Shown: piece after piece, positions 20,153 through 29,167 of the stretch
Position numbering within the stretch: the first letter of the stretch is position 1
How the letters are laid out: each line of letters starts with the position of its first letter
Assembly (NCBI RefSeq): GCF_014287515.2
Contig: NZ_CP092473.1
Coordinates: forward strand, 3,321,501-3,385,500
Direction of reading: 5' to 3'
Length of the DNA: 64,000 nucleotides
Origin: Roseburia rectibacter
Lineage (GTDB): Bacteria; Bacillota; Clostridia; Lachnospirales; Lachnospiraceae
Made by a program: the position numbers and the translations under genes
Notes under the pieces: model-generated
Told to the model about the DNA's origin: nothing
The model's input: the letters and a program-made list of their open reading frames with translations, nothing else
Database searches by the model: none

Positions 20153-21496
20153 TTATTCTTCTGCGTTCTCTTCAGCGTCCGCTTCTTTATCTTTCTTTGT
20201 CTTAGCCTTTGCTCTCTCTTTTACGTTTTCCATAACAAGGTCAACTGCTTTTGTTACGGAAATATCTCTCTTCATGGATTCTTTCTCAGCGTCGCCCATG
20301 TACTCTTTGAGCTTGTCTGCTTCCATGCCGTAAGCCTTTGCCATCTTCTCGATCTCAGCGTCGATCTCTTCTTCGCTTACTTCGATGTTCTCGTCTTTTG
20401 CGATCTGCTCTAATACAAGGCTGCTCTTAATACGTGTCTCAGCTTCCGGACGAACCTGCTCTTCTAATTTGTCTAATGTGAGACCGGAGAACTGCATGTA
20501 CTGCTCCATGGAAAGTCCGCTCTGGGCAAGTCTCTGGGCAAATTCGTTTACCATGTTCTCGCACTGGGTTTTGATCATTGCTTCCGGAATCTCCATTGTA
20601 GATTTGTCAATGATCTTCTGGATTGCCTCATCCTCTTTGGTGCGTTTTGCTTCGTCCTCTTTCTGAACCTCTAAGTGTTTCTTTAAGTCCTCTTTGTACT
20701 CTTCTAATGTATTGAACTCAGAAACATCCTGTGCAAACTCATCGTTTAACTCCGGAAGTTCTTTTGTTTTTACTTCGTGGATCTTAACTTTGAATAATGC
20801 CGGCTTGCCTGCTAATTCTGCTGCCTGGTATTTCTCCGGGAATGTAACGTTTACATCTACTTCATCTCCGGCGTTCTTTCCTACTAACTGATCTTCGAAT
20901 GTATCGATGAAAGAGTGGGAACCGATCTCAAGCGGATGATTCTCGCCTTTGCCGCCCTCAAATGCAACGCCATCAACGAATCCTTCGAAATCAATCACTG
21001 CTGTATCTCCCTCAGCAATCGGTCTGTCTGTTACAGTAACAGTTCTGGAGTTCTTCTGTCTCTCTTTTTCAAGCTCTGCTGCAACTTCCTCATCAGATAC
21101 TGTTGTATCGATCTTTGTTACCTGTACGCCTTTGTATTTGCCAAGTTTTACTTCCGGTCTTACAGCAACTTCTGCTGTGAAGATGAAAGGTTTGCCAGCT
21201 TCGATCTGTACCACTTCGATAGTCGGTCTTGAAACAACATCTGCGCCGCTCTCTTCTACTGCCTGTGCGTAATTCTCCTGAATCAGAGTATTAGCAGCCT
21301 CCTCATAGAATACGCCTGCTCCGTACATTTTCTCGATCATCTTTCTCGGCACTTTACCTTTACGGAAACCAGGAATGCTGATCTTTCCTTTCTCTTTCAT
21401 ATATGCAGCCTGGATCGCATCCTCTACCTTCTCTGCTGCAACTTCAATTGTGAGTTTTGCCATGTTCTTTTCTAAATTTTCCACCTGTACACTCAT
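20153..21496 (-). CDS. tig: Trigger factor (ribosome-bound prolyl isomerase chaperone)
   Basis: 447 residues. The N-terminal ribosome-binding domain carries the signature region PGFRKGKVPRKMIEKMYG (about residues 42-60). The FKBP-type isomerase domain follows (DTAVIDFEGFVDGVAFEGGKG), then the C-terminal chaperone arms. The C-terminus is a Lys/Glu/Ala-rich acidic tail. It is first in the tig-clpP-clpX-lon-engB row. A possible -10 box TATAAT (21653-21658) lies upstream with only a poor -35. Confidence 0.96.
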   Translation of the reverse strand: MSVQVENLEKNMAKLTIEVAAEKVEDAIQAAYMKEKGKISIPGFRKGKVPRKMIEKMYGAGVFYEEAANTLIQENYAQAVEESGADVVSRPTIEVVQIEAGKPFIFTAEVAVRPEVKLGKYKGVQVTKIDTTVSDEEVAAELEKERQKNSRTVTVTDRPIAEGDTAVIDFEGFVDGVAFEGGKGENHPLEIGSHSFIDTFEDQLVGKNAGDEVDVNVTFPEKYQAAELAGKPALFKVKIHEVKTKELPELNDEFAQDVSEFNTLEEYKEDLKKHLEVQKEDEAKRTKEDEAIQKIIDKSTMEIPEAMIKTQCENMVNEFAQRLAQSGLSMEQYMQFSGLTLDKLEEQVRPEAETRIKSSLVLEQIAKDENIEVSEEEIDAEIEKMAKAYGMEADKLKEYMGDAEKESMKRDISVTKAVDLVMENVKERAKAKTKKDKEADAEENAEE

Positions 21497-21682
21497 TATT
21501 ACTCATTTCCTCCTTCAAACTTTATATGAATACTTGATGTACTTTTTTCCGTTCATTTCAATCTATGTTCCTGTCGAGCACCCCCGTTTTTCAAGGGTTT
21601 CGCCTGTCTTTCGGAAAAAAGGGCGTACTACGACTATCACAGTCATTTTAGGATTATAACACACTGTGTGGGAAAATTCCAG

Positions 21683-22156
21683 TTATTTTTGAATTTTTCC
21701 GGCAATGATGAGTTTTTTATCGACCAGCGTATCGCCTTCGTATACCAGTTTCAGCGAAAAATATTCCTCACACTCATCCAAAAGCCGCAAGAATATTTTG
21801 TCACCTTCCCACAGTTTCAGGTCTTTGATCTTCTTTTTCGAAACCCAGACAAGTTCTCCCTCGTCGCAGTCAGTCATCTCCCCGGTAAACTGGTCTGCCG
21901 TAAATAAGTGCATATATTCAGTGCCCCACTCATTGGAAATAAAGGTAATGACGCCACGCGGGCGGTAAGATGTCAGGGTGAGACCTGTCTCTTCCTTTAC
22001 CTCCCGCAGCATACATTCTTCTGGCATTTCCCCCGCTTCAAACTTGCCGCCGACACCGATCCACTTGTCATGGTTTAGGTCGTTTTCCTTTTTTACCCGG
22101 TGCAGCATCAGATAACAGTCATCTTTTTCGATATAACAAAGTGTGGTTAAAAACAT
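21683..22156 (-). CDS. Nudix hydrolase, MutT/8-oxo-dGTP diphosphatase type
   Basis: 157 residues. The Nudix box is seen as GGKFEAGEMPEECMLREV continuing to KEETGL (about residues 37-60), with the metal-binding REVKEET core intact. The protein starts MFLTTLCYIEKDDCYLMLHR, close to MutT-like 8-oxo-dGTP or general dNTP diphosphatases of Firmicutes, and GGAGG precedes the ATG. It stands alone between the ABC exporter and tig. The exact substrate cannot be read from sequence. Confidence 0.88.
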   Translation of the reverse strand: MFLTTLCYIEKDDCYLMLHRVKKENDLNHDKWIGVGGKFEAGEMPEECMLREVKEETGLTLTSYRPRGVITFISNEWGTEYMHLFTADQFTGEMTDCDEGELVWVSKKKIKDLKLWEGDKIFLRLLDECEEYFSLKLVYEGDTLVDKKLIIAGKIQK

Positions 22157-22231
22157 CGCATCCTCCTGTAGAAATTTTCTGTTTCGTTTTTGCTACCGTT
22201 CACACGTACTGTGTGAGCAGCAAATATTTTT

Positions 22232-24025
22232 TTACTCCTGCAGACCTGCAAACTGCGCCATATAAAGTTTATAATAAGCGCCCTTTTTCTCCATCAGCTC
22301 TGCCGGACTTCCCTGTTCTAAAATACCTCCCTGGTCGATCACAAAAATGCGGTTCGCATTCTGAATCGTGGAGAGTCTGTGTGCGATCACAAAACTGGTT
22401 CTGCCGGAAAGCAGCGCCTCGATTCCCTGCTGCACTAAAAGTTCTGTATGTGTATCAATGCTGGATGTTGCCTCATCTAAAATGAGGATTTTCGGCATGG
22501 AAATCATCGTTCTCGCAAATGCGATGAGCTGTCTTTGTCCGATGGAAAGTCCTGCCCCATGTTCTTTTAATTCCGTGTCATAACCTTTTTCCATTTTCAT
22601 AATGAAATCATGCGCATTGACTGCCTTTGCAGCCGCAATCATTTCTTCATCTGTCGCATCTAATTTTCCATATAAAATGTTGTCACGGACTGTTCCATGA
22701 AAGATAAAATTATCCTGCGTCATAACACCCATCTGACGCCTTAAGCTCTCAATGGAAACCTTTGTCAGATCGTAACCATCCACTAAAATTTTGCCGTCTT
22801 CAATGTCATAAAAACGGCTGATCAGATTAACGATCGTTGTTTTTCCTGCTCCGGTCGGTCCTACCAGTGCGATCGTCTCACCCGGTTTTACAGAAAAACT
22901 GACATCGGAAAGTACCTTTGTCTCCGCCGGTGTTCCCTTATCATAAGTAAAACTTACATGTGAAAATTCAACACTTCCCTCTATATCCGGCAGTTCCGTC
23001 ACATCCTTTGCGTCCACAATGTCAGCGTCGGTATCTAAGATATCAAAAATACGCTCTGCCGCCGTAAGATTTGTGACAAGATTGTTATAAAAATTGCTCA
23101 AGTTCATGATCGGGTTCCAGAACATATTGATATAAGTTCCGAATGCAACCAGAAGTCCGACCGATACTTTTTCAAATCCCAGAAAACGGATGCCGACCAG
23201 ATAAAGCATCATCGCACCAAATCCCCAGCAGAAATCAATGACCGGGCCAAACATGTCAGCGTAAGTTACCGCATCCACAAATGATCTCTGATGTTCGTCC
23301 GTCAGTCCTTCAAAAATCTCCTGTGTCTCATCTTCTGCCGCAAAACTCTGAACCACATTCATTCCGGCAATATCCTCATGCACATAAGCATTTAAGTTTG
23401 ATGCCTTTTTCCGGAAAATCTGCCAGCGTTTGTGGGATGCCGTCTGTACAAACCAGATTCCCGCAATCATAAGCGGGATCGTAGAGAGTGATGCAAGCGC
23501 AAGCCGCCAGTCTTTTACCAGCATGATCACGACAACCCCGACTACCGTCACAAATTCCGGCACCATCGTCGTGACCACATTGACCAGCACATCTTTTAAA
23601 GAATTGACATCCCCGATGATACGCGCAAGGATTTTTCCGGTCGGTCTGCTGTCAAAAAATGAAAATGACAGCGTCTGAATGTGCTCATACAGATCCTGAC
23701 GGATTTTCAGTAAAATCTTGTTGGAAATCACCGCCATCGCATACATCCGGAGTTTTACCATCACAATAAAGATCAGGTTTAACACGAGTGCAAAAATTCC
23801 AAGTCCAATCAGCCCATGCAGATCGGACTGCGCAATATAGTGATCGATCGCTTCCTCGATCAAGAGCGGGTTTACCAGTGAAATCGCCACCGTAACCCCC
23901 ATACAGAATAACACGGCAATAATCGTGCCTTTATATGCAAGCAGATAGGAAAACAGCCGCCGCATAATCTTTTTCTTGTCGGTATTTTCCATAAATTCAT
24001 CTTCACGATATGAATTGACTGCCAT
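22232..24025 (-). CDS. Heterodimeric ABC exporter, canonical half (BmrD/LmrD-like)
   Basis: 597 residues. An N-terminal exporter membrane domain with six segments (about residues 20-320) is fused to an ATPase domain. Walker A is GPTGAGKTT and Walker B is ILILDEATSSID with a normal catalytic Glu. The signature is LSIGQ, slightly off the usual LSGGQ. Its ATG shares one base with the stop of the preceding half-transporter gene (TAATG), so the two are translated together. The family exports drugs or lipids. Its pairing with a half carrying Asp in place of the catalytic Glu is the mark of heterodimers such as BmrCD, LmrCD and TM287/288. Confidence 0.92.
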   Translation of the reverse strand: MAVNSYREDEFMENTDKKKIMRRLFSYLLAYKGTIIAVLFCMGVTVAISLVNPLLIEEAIDHYIAQSDLHGLIGLGIFALVLNLIFIVMVKLRMYAMAVISNKILLKIRQDLYEHIQTLSFSFFDSRPTGKILARIIGDVNSLKDVLVNVVTTMVPEFVTVVGVVVIMLVKDWRLALASLSTIPLMIAGIWFVQTASHKRWQIFRKKASNLNAYVHEDIAGMNVVQSFAAEDETQEIFEGLTDEHQRSFVDAVTYADMFGPVIDFCWGFGAMMLYLVGIRFLGFEKVSVGLLVAFGTYINMFWNPIMNLSNFYNNLVTNLTAAERIFDILDTDADIVDAKDVTELPDIEGSVEFSHVSFTYDKGTPAETKVLSDVSFSVKPGETIALVGPTGAGKTTIVNLISRFYDIEDGKILVDGYDLTKVSIESLRRQMGVMTQDNFIFHGTVRDNILYGKLDATDEEMIAAAKAVNAHDFIMKMEKGYDTELKEHGAGLSIGQRQLIAFARTMISMPKILILDEATSSIDTHTELLVQQGIEALLSGRTSFVIAHRLSTIQNANRIFVIDQGGILEQGSPAELMEKKGAYYKLYMAQFAGLQE

Positions 24026-25755
24026 TACATCGCCTCCCCTCCTAAGAACGTGCCGTACTGTGCCATGTAAGTCTCATAATAAAGACCGCGCTTTGCAAGC
24101 AGTTCCTGATGCGTTCCGCGCTCCGCAATCTCTCCGTCTTTCAGATAGATGATCTCATCTGCATGACAGACCGCAGAAATACGGTGCGCAATGATCATTT
24201 TCGTTGTATCTTTTAATTCATTTAATGTTTTCTGGATCTCATGCTCCGTCTCCATATCCAGCGCAGACGTAGAATCGTCTAAAATCAGGATTGGCGCATG
24301 TTTTGCGATCGCACGCGCAATACTGATACGCTGCTTTTGTCCGCCGGAAAGCCCGACACCACGCTCACCGATGACCGTTGCATACTGTTCATCCATTTTT
24401 TCAATGAAATCTTTTGCCTGTGCACAGTCTGCCGCCTTACGTATCTCATCAACCTGCATCACCTTGCGCTGCCCCATCTTAATATTTTCCTCGATTGTAT
24501 CCGAAAATAAAAATACATCCTGCAGTACAACCGAAATACTGCTGCGAAGCTGTTTTAACGAAAGTTTCCGCACATCCGTACCATCCACTTTAACTGCGCC
24601 GTCTGTCACATCATAAAAACGCTGCAACAGGTTGACGATCGATGATTTTCCGGAACCGGTAGCACCCATGATCCCGATCGTTTCTCCTGCTGGAACTATA
24701 AAATTGATATCGGAAAGAATATCTCTTCCTTCGATGGAAAATGAAACATGTTCGAAAGAAATATCCCCTTTGACCGGTTTTAATACGACAGGCTGCTCTC
24801 CGTCTTTGATCATGGCTGTCTCCCCGTAAATCTTTTTGATCTTCTTGTAAGAAGCAACGGCAGAGGACAGATCATTGGTCAGCCAGCCTAACATTTCCAT
24901 CGGCCAGGTGCAGTTCCTGCTGTACTCTACAAATGCAACAAGTGCCCCAAGTGTCATATTTCCATGCATCACGGAAATACCGCCCAGGATCGTCATTGCA
25001 ACCGGCAACGCTTTTCCCACGAACTGGAAATACGGATAATATTTTACCAGCACCTTTGACTGGCTTATATTCAAGTCATAGTAACGTTTGTTATGTGACA
25101 AAAATTTTTCAATCTCAAATTTTTCCCTGGCAAATGCCTTTACGGTACGCACACCTGCAAGATTTTCCTCCGCAACCGTGGTCAGCACCGCATTTTCCTC
25201 ACTGATATCCTCGTAAATTTTATCCAGTTTCCGCTCCATGATGATCGCGATCGCGCCGCAGGAGATCATCGTCACAAGCGGTATCAGCGCCAGTTTCCAG
25301 TTCAGATGGAACATACAGTAGAGCACCATGCTCACATGGATGACGACCTCGATCGTCAACATGCCGACATATCCCATCGCATTCCAGATCTTGTCGACAT
25401 CATCCTTGACTCTCGCCATCAGCTCTCCGGTATTCGTATTATCAAAATAATTCATCGACAACGTCTGAATGTGCCGGAACAGATCCTTACGGATCTGTGC
25501 ACCGATCTTTGAACTTAAGACATCAAATGAAAATTCTTTGCAGTATCCAAAGATGCATCGTCCGACTCCGACTGCAACGATTCCCACCAAAAGACCAGTG
25601 AGCAGTTCCATTTTTCCGCCGGTAATAACTTCATCCACGATCCTCTGTGTGATCTGAGGGTAAACCATATCCAGTCCGGTCGCTATAATCATGGAACATA
25701 TTGCGAACAAATACCCATACCAGTAATGTCCGATATATGTATGTAACTTTTTCAT
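24025..25755 (-). CDS. Heterodimeric ABC exporter, degenerate half (BmrC/LmrC-like)
   Basis: About 576 residues starting MKKLHTYIGHYWYGYLFAIC. Six membrane segments are followed by an ATPase with Walker A GATGSGKSS, signature LSGGQ and Walker B ILILDDSTSALD. The residue after the Walker B Asp is Asp, not the catalytic Glu. This is the known degenerate-site feature of one subunit in heterodimeric exporters. The start at 25755 is supported by an AGGAGG about 14 bases upstream, a rather long distance; a longer frame reaches 25851 without a site. Upstream lie an intrinsic terminator and a 27-codon leader ORF. Confidence 0.9.
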   Translation of the reverse strand: MKKLHTYIGHYWYGYLFAICSMIIATGLDMVYPQITQRIVDEVITGGKMELLTGLLVGIVAVGVGRCIFGYCKEFSFDVLSSKIGAQIRKDLFRHIQTLSMNYFDNTNTGELMARVKDDVDKIWNAMGYVGMLTIEVVIHVSMVLYCMFHLNWKLALIPLVTMISCGAIAIIMERKLDKIYEDISEENAVLTTVAEENLAGVRTVKAFAREKFEIEKFLSHNKRYYDLNISQSKVLVKYYPYFQFVGKALPVAMTILGGISVMHGNMTLGALVAFVEYSRNCTWPMEMLGWLTNDLSSAVASYKKIKKIYGETAMIKDGEQPVVLKPVKGDISFEHVSFSIEGRDILSDINFIVPAGETIGIMGATGSGKSSIVNLLQRFYDVTDGAVKVDGTDVRKLSLKQLRSSISVVLQDVFLFSDTIEENIKMGQRKVMQVDEIRKAADCAQAKDFIEKMDEQYATVIGERGVGLSGGQKQRISIARAIAKHAPILILDDSTSALDMETEHEIQKTLNELKDTTKMIIAHRISAVCHADEIIYLKDGEIAERGTHQELLAKRGLYYETYMAQYGTFLGGEAM

Positions 25756-25874
25756 AAATTCTTGTGATTCCTCCTTACTTTCCCCTCTTACATTCCCCGG
25801 TCTCTGACATATTTTTGTACCGTGACGCACCACTCTGACAGCCGCCTGCACGCTTCACAAGCAGCCCCCTTAGC

Positions 25875-25910
25875 ACAAAAAAATCCCGCAGTGTCATATC
25901 TCACCACGGG
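25875..25910 (-). terminator. Intrinsic terminator between leader ORF and ABC exporter genes
   Basis: Minus-strand CCCGTGGTG pairs with CACTGCGGG (nine pairs including wobbles), followed by ATTTTTTTG. It stands 40 bases after the leader ORF stop and about 120 bases before the first exporter gene, so it would block exporter transcription unless bypassed. Confidence 0.88.
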
Positions 25911-25949
25911 AAGTATGTCAAAAAACATTCTATTTACTTTTGCATGAAT

Positions 25950-26033
25950 TTATGCCAGCGTAACAGAATTAACCGAGGTAATTGTATGATGATTATGCAG
26001 TTCGTTCATTGTAACATTCGTTAATCTAATCAT
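25950..26033 (-). CDS. 27-residue leader peptide of the ABC exporter operon
   Basis: Peptide beginning MIRLTNVTMNELHNHHTI and ending VTLA, with AGAGG eight bases before its ATG. It lies between a strong promoter and an intrinsic terminator, ahead of a heterodimeric ABC exporter. The arrangement is the one established for Bacillus subtilis bmrB-bmrC-bmrD, where antibiotic-stalled ribosomes on the leader prevent terminator formation. The peptide sequence does not resemble BmrB as far as I can tell, so the function is inferred from layout. A conserved stretch of three His codons with Asn (HNHH) is notable. It could alternatively be a free-standing small peptide gene. Confidence 0.65.
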   Translation of the reverse strand: MIRLTNVTMNELHNHHTITSVNSVTLA

Positions 26034-26076
26034 TACTTTTACCTCTCTTTCTTTTGGATTTTAGATTACTTTGCTA

Positions 26077-26106
26077 AGTATACGCTTGAGGCGGGTGGGT
26101 TGTCAA
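26077..26106 (-). promoter_or_regulatory. Promoter of the leader peptide / ABC exporter
   Basis: Minus-strand -35 TTGACA (26101-26106), 18-base spacer, -10 TATACT (26077-26082). It lies only about 24 bases behind the last defence-cassette gene, and no terminator is visible between them. Confidence 0.8.
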
Positions 26107-26129
26107 GAGGGCTGTGGAAGGAATTATGT

Positions 26130-28532
26130 TTATCCGGCAAACTCCTCTATTCCAATTCTTTTATATACTATCCCACAATTTTCCATTTTATATTCAATCA
26201 AATTCTGGATTTTTTCATTACATGTTACAAAAAAAATCTGATGCATTGGTCTATCAGATCTCATCAGCTGATATTTAATAAGATCTAAGAAAGCAAGCAT
26301 ATTGATATCATCCATACAACTTGTAATATCATCAATAAAATAAACTGGAAATTTCTCACTCCCCTGCAATCTGAAAATATTTCCGAAAAAATATGAGAGC
26401 ATAAACACACTCAGTTGTCCATCACTAAACATGTTGATCAACGGTTTATTACTTTCATCAAGTATAGCCATTTTTTCGCCCTTTTCTCTCTGCATCTGAA
26501 TCTTTTCAATCTGTACATCTCGTGAGAGTTTACAAAATAATTTGTATAAATAGGTTCCAACCTGCTCAAATTCTTCCTGCTTCATCTTATCCATTTGTTC
26601 AACGATATTTTGTCTACGTTTTTTAACATTTTTCTGAAGGTCTTTATAATTATCAATTTCTTCTTGAATTGCCTTCTTCTTTTCATCCAAAGCTTTCTGA
26701 TCATTACTGTTTTTCGTATATTCCATATTATCAAGGAAACTTTTTACAGAACTGATTTTTTTATTCAAAAGTTCCTCATTATATGTAATTCCATCTGGCG
26801 CATATACAGATTTTGTTTTAAAACTATTCAACCGGCTTTCATCAGTCATTCCCTGAATCGTTTCATTTACCATCACAGATATCCGGTTGATTTCTGTCTC
26901 TATTGCAATTTTTTCGTCAGAGCTTAAAATTTTACTTTCATCAAATGCAATAGCAGCAACAATATTTTCTTGTAATAACATATTTTCCAATGCAAATTTT
27001 TCAGCATCTTCCTTCTGCAGCTTATCTAAAACCGTGAAATATTCTTTTGAAGCATTATACAGATTTGTCACCAAATCAAGCTCTTTCTTAGCCTTATCTC
27101 TTGCTTCTTCCAGTGCCATATTTGCTGTTTTCAATCGTTTTTCCAAAATATCATTTTCCTGTTTTTTTATACCATCTAACTCTTTCTTTTTTGTTTCAAT
27201 TAAATCTCTATGTTCTATCTGATAGCTCTGTGCCTGTTTTGTAATATCATCTTCTGCAATTTGATCAAATTTTTCAGACCCACATACTGGACACAACACA
27301 ATTTCTTCCGGATTTTTCTGTTTCATTTTCAAACGATAATTGATCAATCCAACTTTTTTTGTGGTAAGCGTTGTAAGAATGTCTAATATTTCATCTCCCC
27401 TGCTCAGGATCTGAATCTCATTATTTATTTTCTCTTTCGTTTTCTTTAATTCTTTTAAGTTTTCTTCTGTTTCCTCCCAAAACTCTTTATTAAATTTTTT
27501 ATTCTCTATCTGAAATAACATCTGGCGATTTCCTTCTAAATTCACCACTGTTAATTCTTTCTTCTGGTATTTTTCGAAATCAGCTTCGGCTTTTTTTAAA
27601 ACGTCATCCTGATATACTTTCTTCTCTGCAGCCTGTCTGATTTCTTTTTCATGTATCGTAAATTCACTTTTTAATTTCTCAAGTTCATTTTTTTGCTTTT
27701 CTGCATTCATCCCTGCAATTTTCCACTCAAGCAAATGCACTCCTCTTTGATATCCGCATGCATACAAATTTCTTAGTCGTTCCTGCAGCTGCTCTGTTGT
27801 CATTTTTACAATATCCGTATTTTCATTTTCAAATAATTTTTCCTTTTCGTATGGCAGGATCTCTGGAACATTTTCGAAGTCTTTCAGTTTGTCTCTCAGT
27901 CTTTGAACCGATTCTTCCGTTCTTTGTTTCTCGCCTTCTTTTTCTTCAATACGGAAACCAAGATCCTGTTCAAATATATTAAGATTATCTACCACATTCT
28001 GCACGTCTGTATAGTCTGAAGCAAAATCCGAAAACTCAGCATCTATATTTCCTCTGGTCTTACTTAAAAAACGATATGTTTTCTGCATATCACAGAAATG
28101 ATACTTATAAAAATTCTTAACATCTATCAATTTTCTCAGTTCTTCTTCCGCCTGCTCCCCTGTAAAATCATTTATCTTTATTTCGCCTGTATCATCTAAC
28201 GTATCCTTGTCCTGCTCACGATGAATGGTATACTCTTCATTTTCCGCAGTAATCAGCATTTCTACTATTGTTTTTTCATCAGGATAATTCTTATTTTTTA
28301 AAATTGCTCCTGCGTTCTGTTTTCTCTCTGTTACATTTGTATTGCGGTCATTGTATCCTTCATGCAGTCTTTTTATATCACCTGTCATGCACCACTCAAT
28401 CGCATCAATAACTGATGTTTTGCCCTTACCATTTGGAGCTGTCAGCATAACAAATGGTTTTCCTTCAAACTCAAATATTTTTTCTTCGCTGAACCCACGA
28501 AAATTGATAATTTTTATTTTTTTAATATTCAT
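26130..28532 (-). CDS. Lamassu LmuB-like / ABC-3C SMC-Rad50-type ATPase
   Basis: About 800 residues. The N-terminus MNIKKIKIINFRGFSEE is typical of RecF/Rad50/SMC ATPases. The P-loop reads TAPNGKGKTS (about residues 31-40), with Ala where the first Gly is usual. Long coiled-coil arms flank a central zinc-hook CPVCG (about residue 415). The C-terminal head has an ABC signature FSDGQL and a Walker B region VYFIDDITSCMDD, with Asp where SMC proteins usually have Glu. The start was set by the ATGA overlap with the preceding gene. In Lamassu-type systems this protein senses foreign DNA and controls the nuclease subunit; here that role is inferred from gene order and domains. Confidence 0.8.
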   Translation of the reverse strand: MNIKKIKIINFRGFSEEKIFEFEGKPFVMLTAPNGKGKTSVIDAIEWCMTGDIKRLHEGYNDRNTNVTERKQNAGAILKNKNYPDEKTIVEMLITAENEEYTIHREQDKDTLDDTGEIKINDFTGEQAEEELRKLIDVKNFYKYHFCDMQKTYRFLSKTRGNIDAEFSDFASDYTDVQNVVDNLNIFEQDLGFRIEEKEGEKQRTEESVQRLRDKLKDFENVPEILPYEKEKLFENENTDIVKMTTEQLQERLRNLYACGYQRGVHLLEWKIAGMNAEKQKNELEKLKSEFTIHEKEIRQAAEKKVYQDDVLKKAEADFEKYQKKELTVVNLEGNRQMLFQIENKKFNKEFWEETEENLKELKKTKEKINNEIQILSRGDEILDILTTLTTKKVGLINYRLKMKQKNPEEIVLCPVCGSEKFDQIAEDDITKQAQSYQIEHRDLIETKKKELDGIKKQENDILEKRLKTANMALEEARDKAKKELDLVTNLYNASKEYFTVLDKLQKEDAEKFALENMLLQENIVAAIAFDESKILSSDEKIAIETEINRISVMVNETIQGMTDESRLNSFKTKSVYAPDGITYNEELLNKKISSVKSFLDNMEYTKNSNDQKALDEKKKAIQEEIDNYKDLQKNVKKRRQNIVEQMDKMKQEEFEQVGTYLYKLFCKLSRDVQIEKIQMQREKGEKMAILDESNKPLINMFSDGQLSVFMLSYFFGNIFRLQGSEKFPVYFIDDITSCMDDINMLAFLDLIKYQLMRSDRPMHQIFFVTCNEKIQNLIEYKMENCGIVYKRIGIEEFAG

Positions 28533-29167
28533 TCTGACATCATCCATCCTTTCACAAGTTCTAATTCTTCGTCTGTATAACTTAGCCGCTCCTCTTTCGT
28601 TTTCACACTGCGTCCATCGATCTTTTTACGCTTTTCATATAAAAAAGATAGCGTTTTTTTATCCGGCAATATTTTCATTAACTCATCATCCTGGTCCAAT
28701 TTAATTTCCATTGTCTCAAACTCATCATATAAAAAAGGTAACCGAACCTTCTCATTTTCTTCTAATTCACCATTTTCATCACACTTTAAAAATATTTTTC
28801 TGGAAATATCAACTGATTTTTCCAAATCCTTATTTTGTAGTTTTTCTCTGTGTAATATGATTTGTGTGATGTTATATTTTATTTTTTCTATCCATGCATG
28901 ATCGGTTCCGTAATCTTCACCAAAATTAATAAAAGCTAATATTTTAGCATCCCATTTATCGGATAACTTTTTTGCATCCATATCTGGTTCCATCTGTAGT
29001 ATTATAAATAATTCATCTTCCTTTTCGCTTAAATACACCTGTTGTAATTCATCTGGTTTCTTACCATCTTCATAAAACATTTCCATTAATATCTTTTCAT
29101 TTTCATTTTTATCTTCTGATATCAACGATTTATATTTATACTTTTCAAAACAAGACTGCCAATTCAT
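28529..29167 (-). CDS. Small middle component of the defence cassette (LmuC / ABC-3C middle-component-like)
   Basis: 212 residues, highly charged, with no recognised catalytic motif. Sequence begins MNWQSCFEKYKYKSLISED. It overlaps both neighbours by ATGA (stop and start share bases) and has a clear AAAGGAG site, so the three genes are translated as a unit. In Lamassu and ABC-three-component systems a small protein of this size sits between the effector and the ATPase and bridges them. I assign it from position, size and coupling, not from a motif. A profile search would be needed to confirm. Confidence 0.6.
   Translation of the reverse strand: MNWQSCFEKYKYKSLISEDKNENEKILMEMFYEDGKKPDELQQVYLSEKEDELFIILQMEPDMDAKKLSDKWDAKILAFINFGEDYGTDHAWIEKIKYNITQIILHREKLQNKDLEKSVDISRKIFLKCDENGELEENEKVRLPFLYDEFETMEIKLDQDDELMKILPDKKTLSFLYEKRKKIDGRSVKTKEERLSYTDEELELVKGWMMSE

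Noticed and set aside
21653..21681. Promoter of the tig-clpP-clpX row
   Set aside because: A good -10 (TATAAT) is present but the -35 (TGGAAT) is poor, so it is mentioned only in the tig entry.
26130..28532. Housekeeping RecN or SbcC interpretation of the large ATPase
   Set aside because: It is translationally coupled to a nuclease-like gene and a small bridging gene, lacks SbcD as partner, and lies in an AT-rich transferred block.
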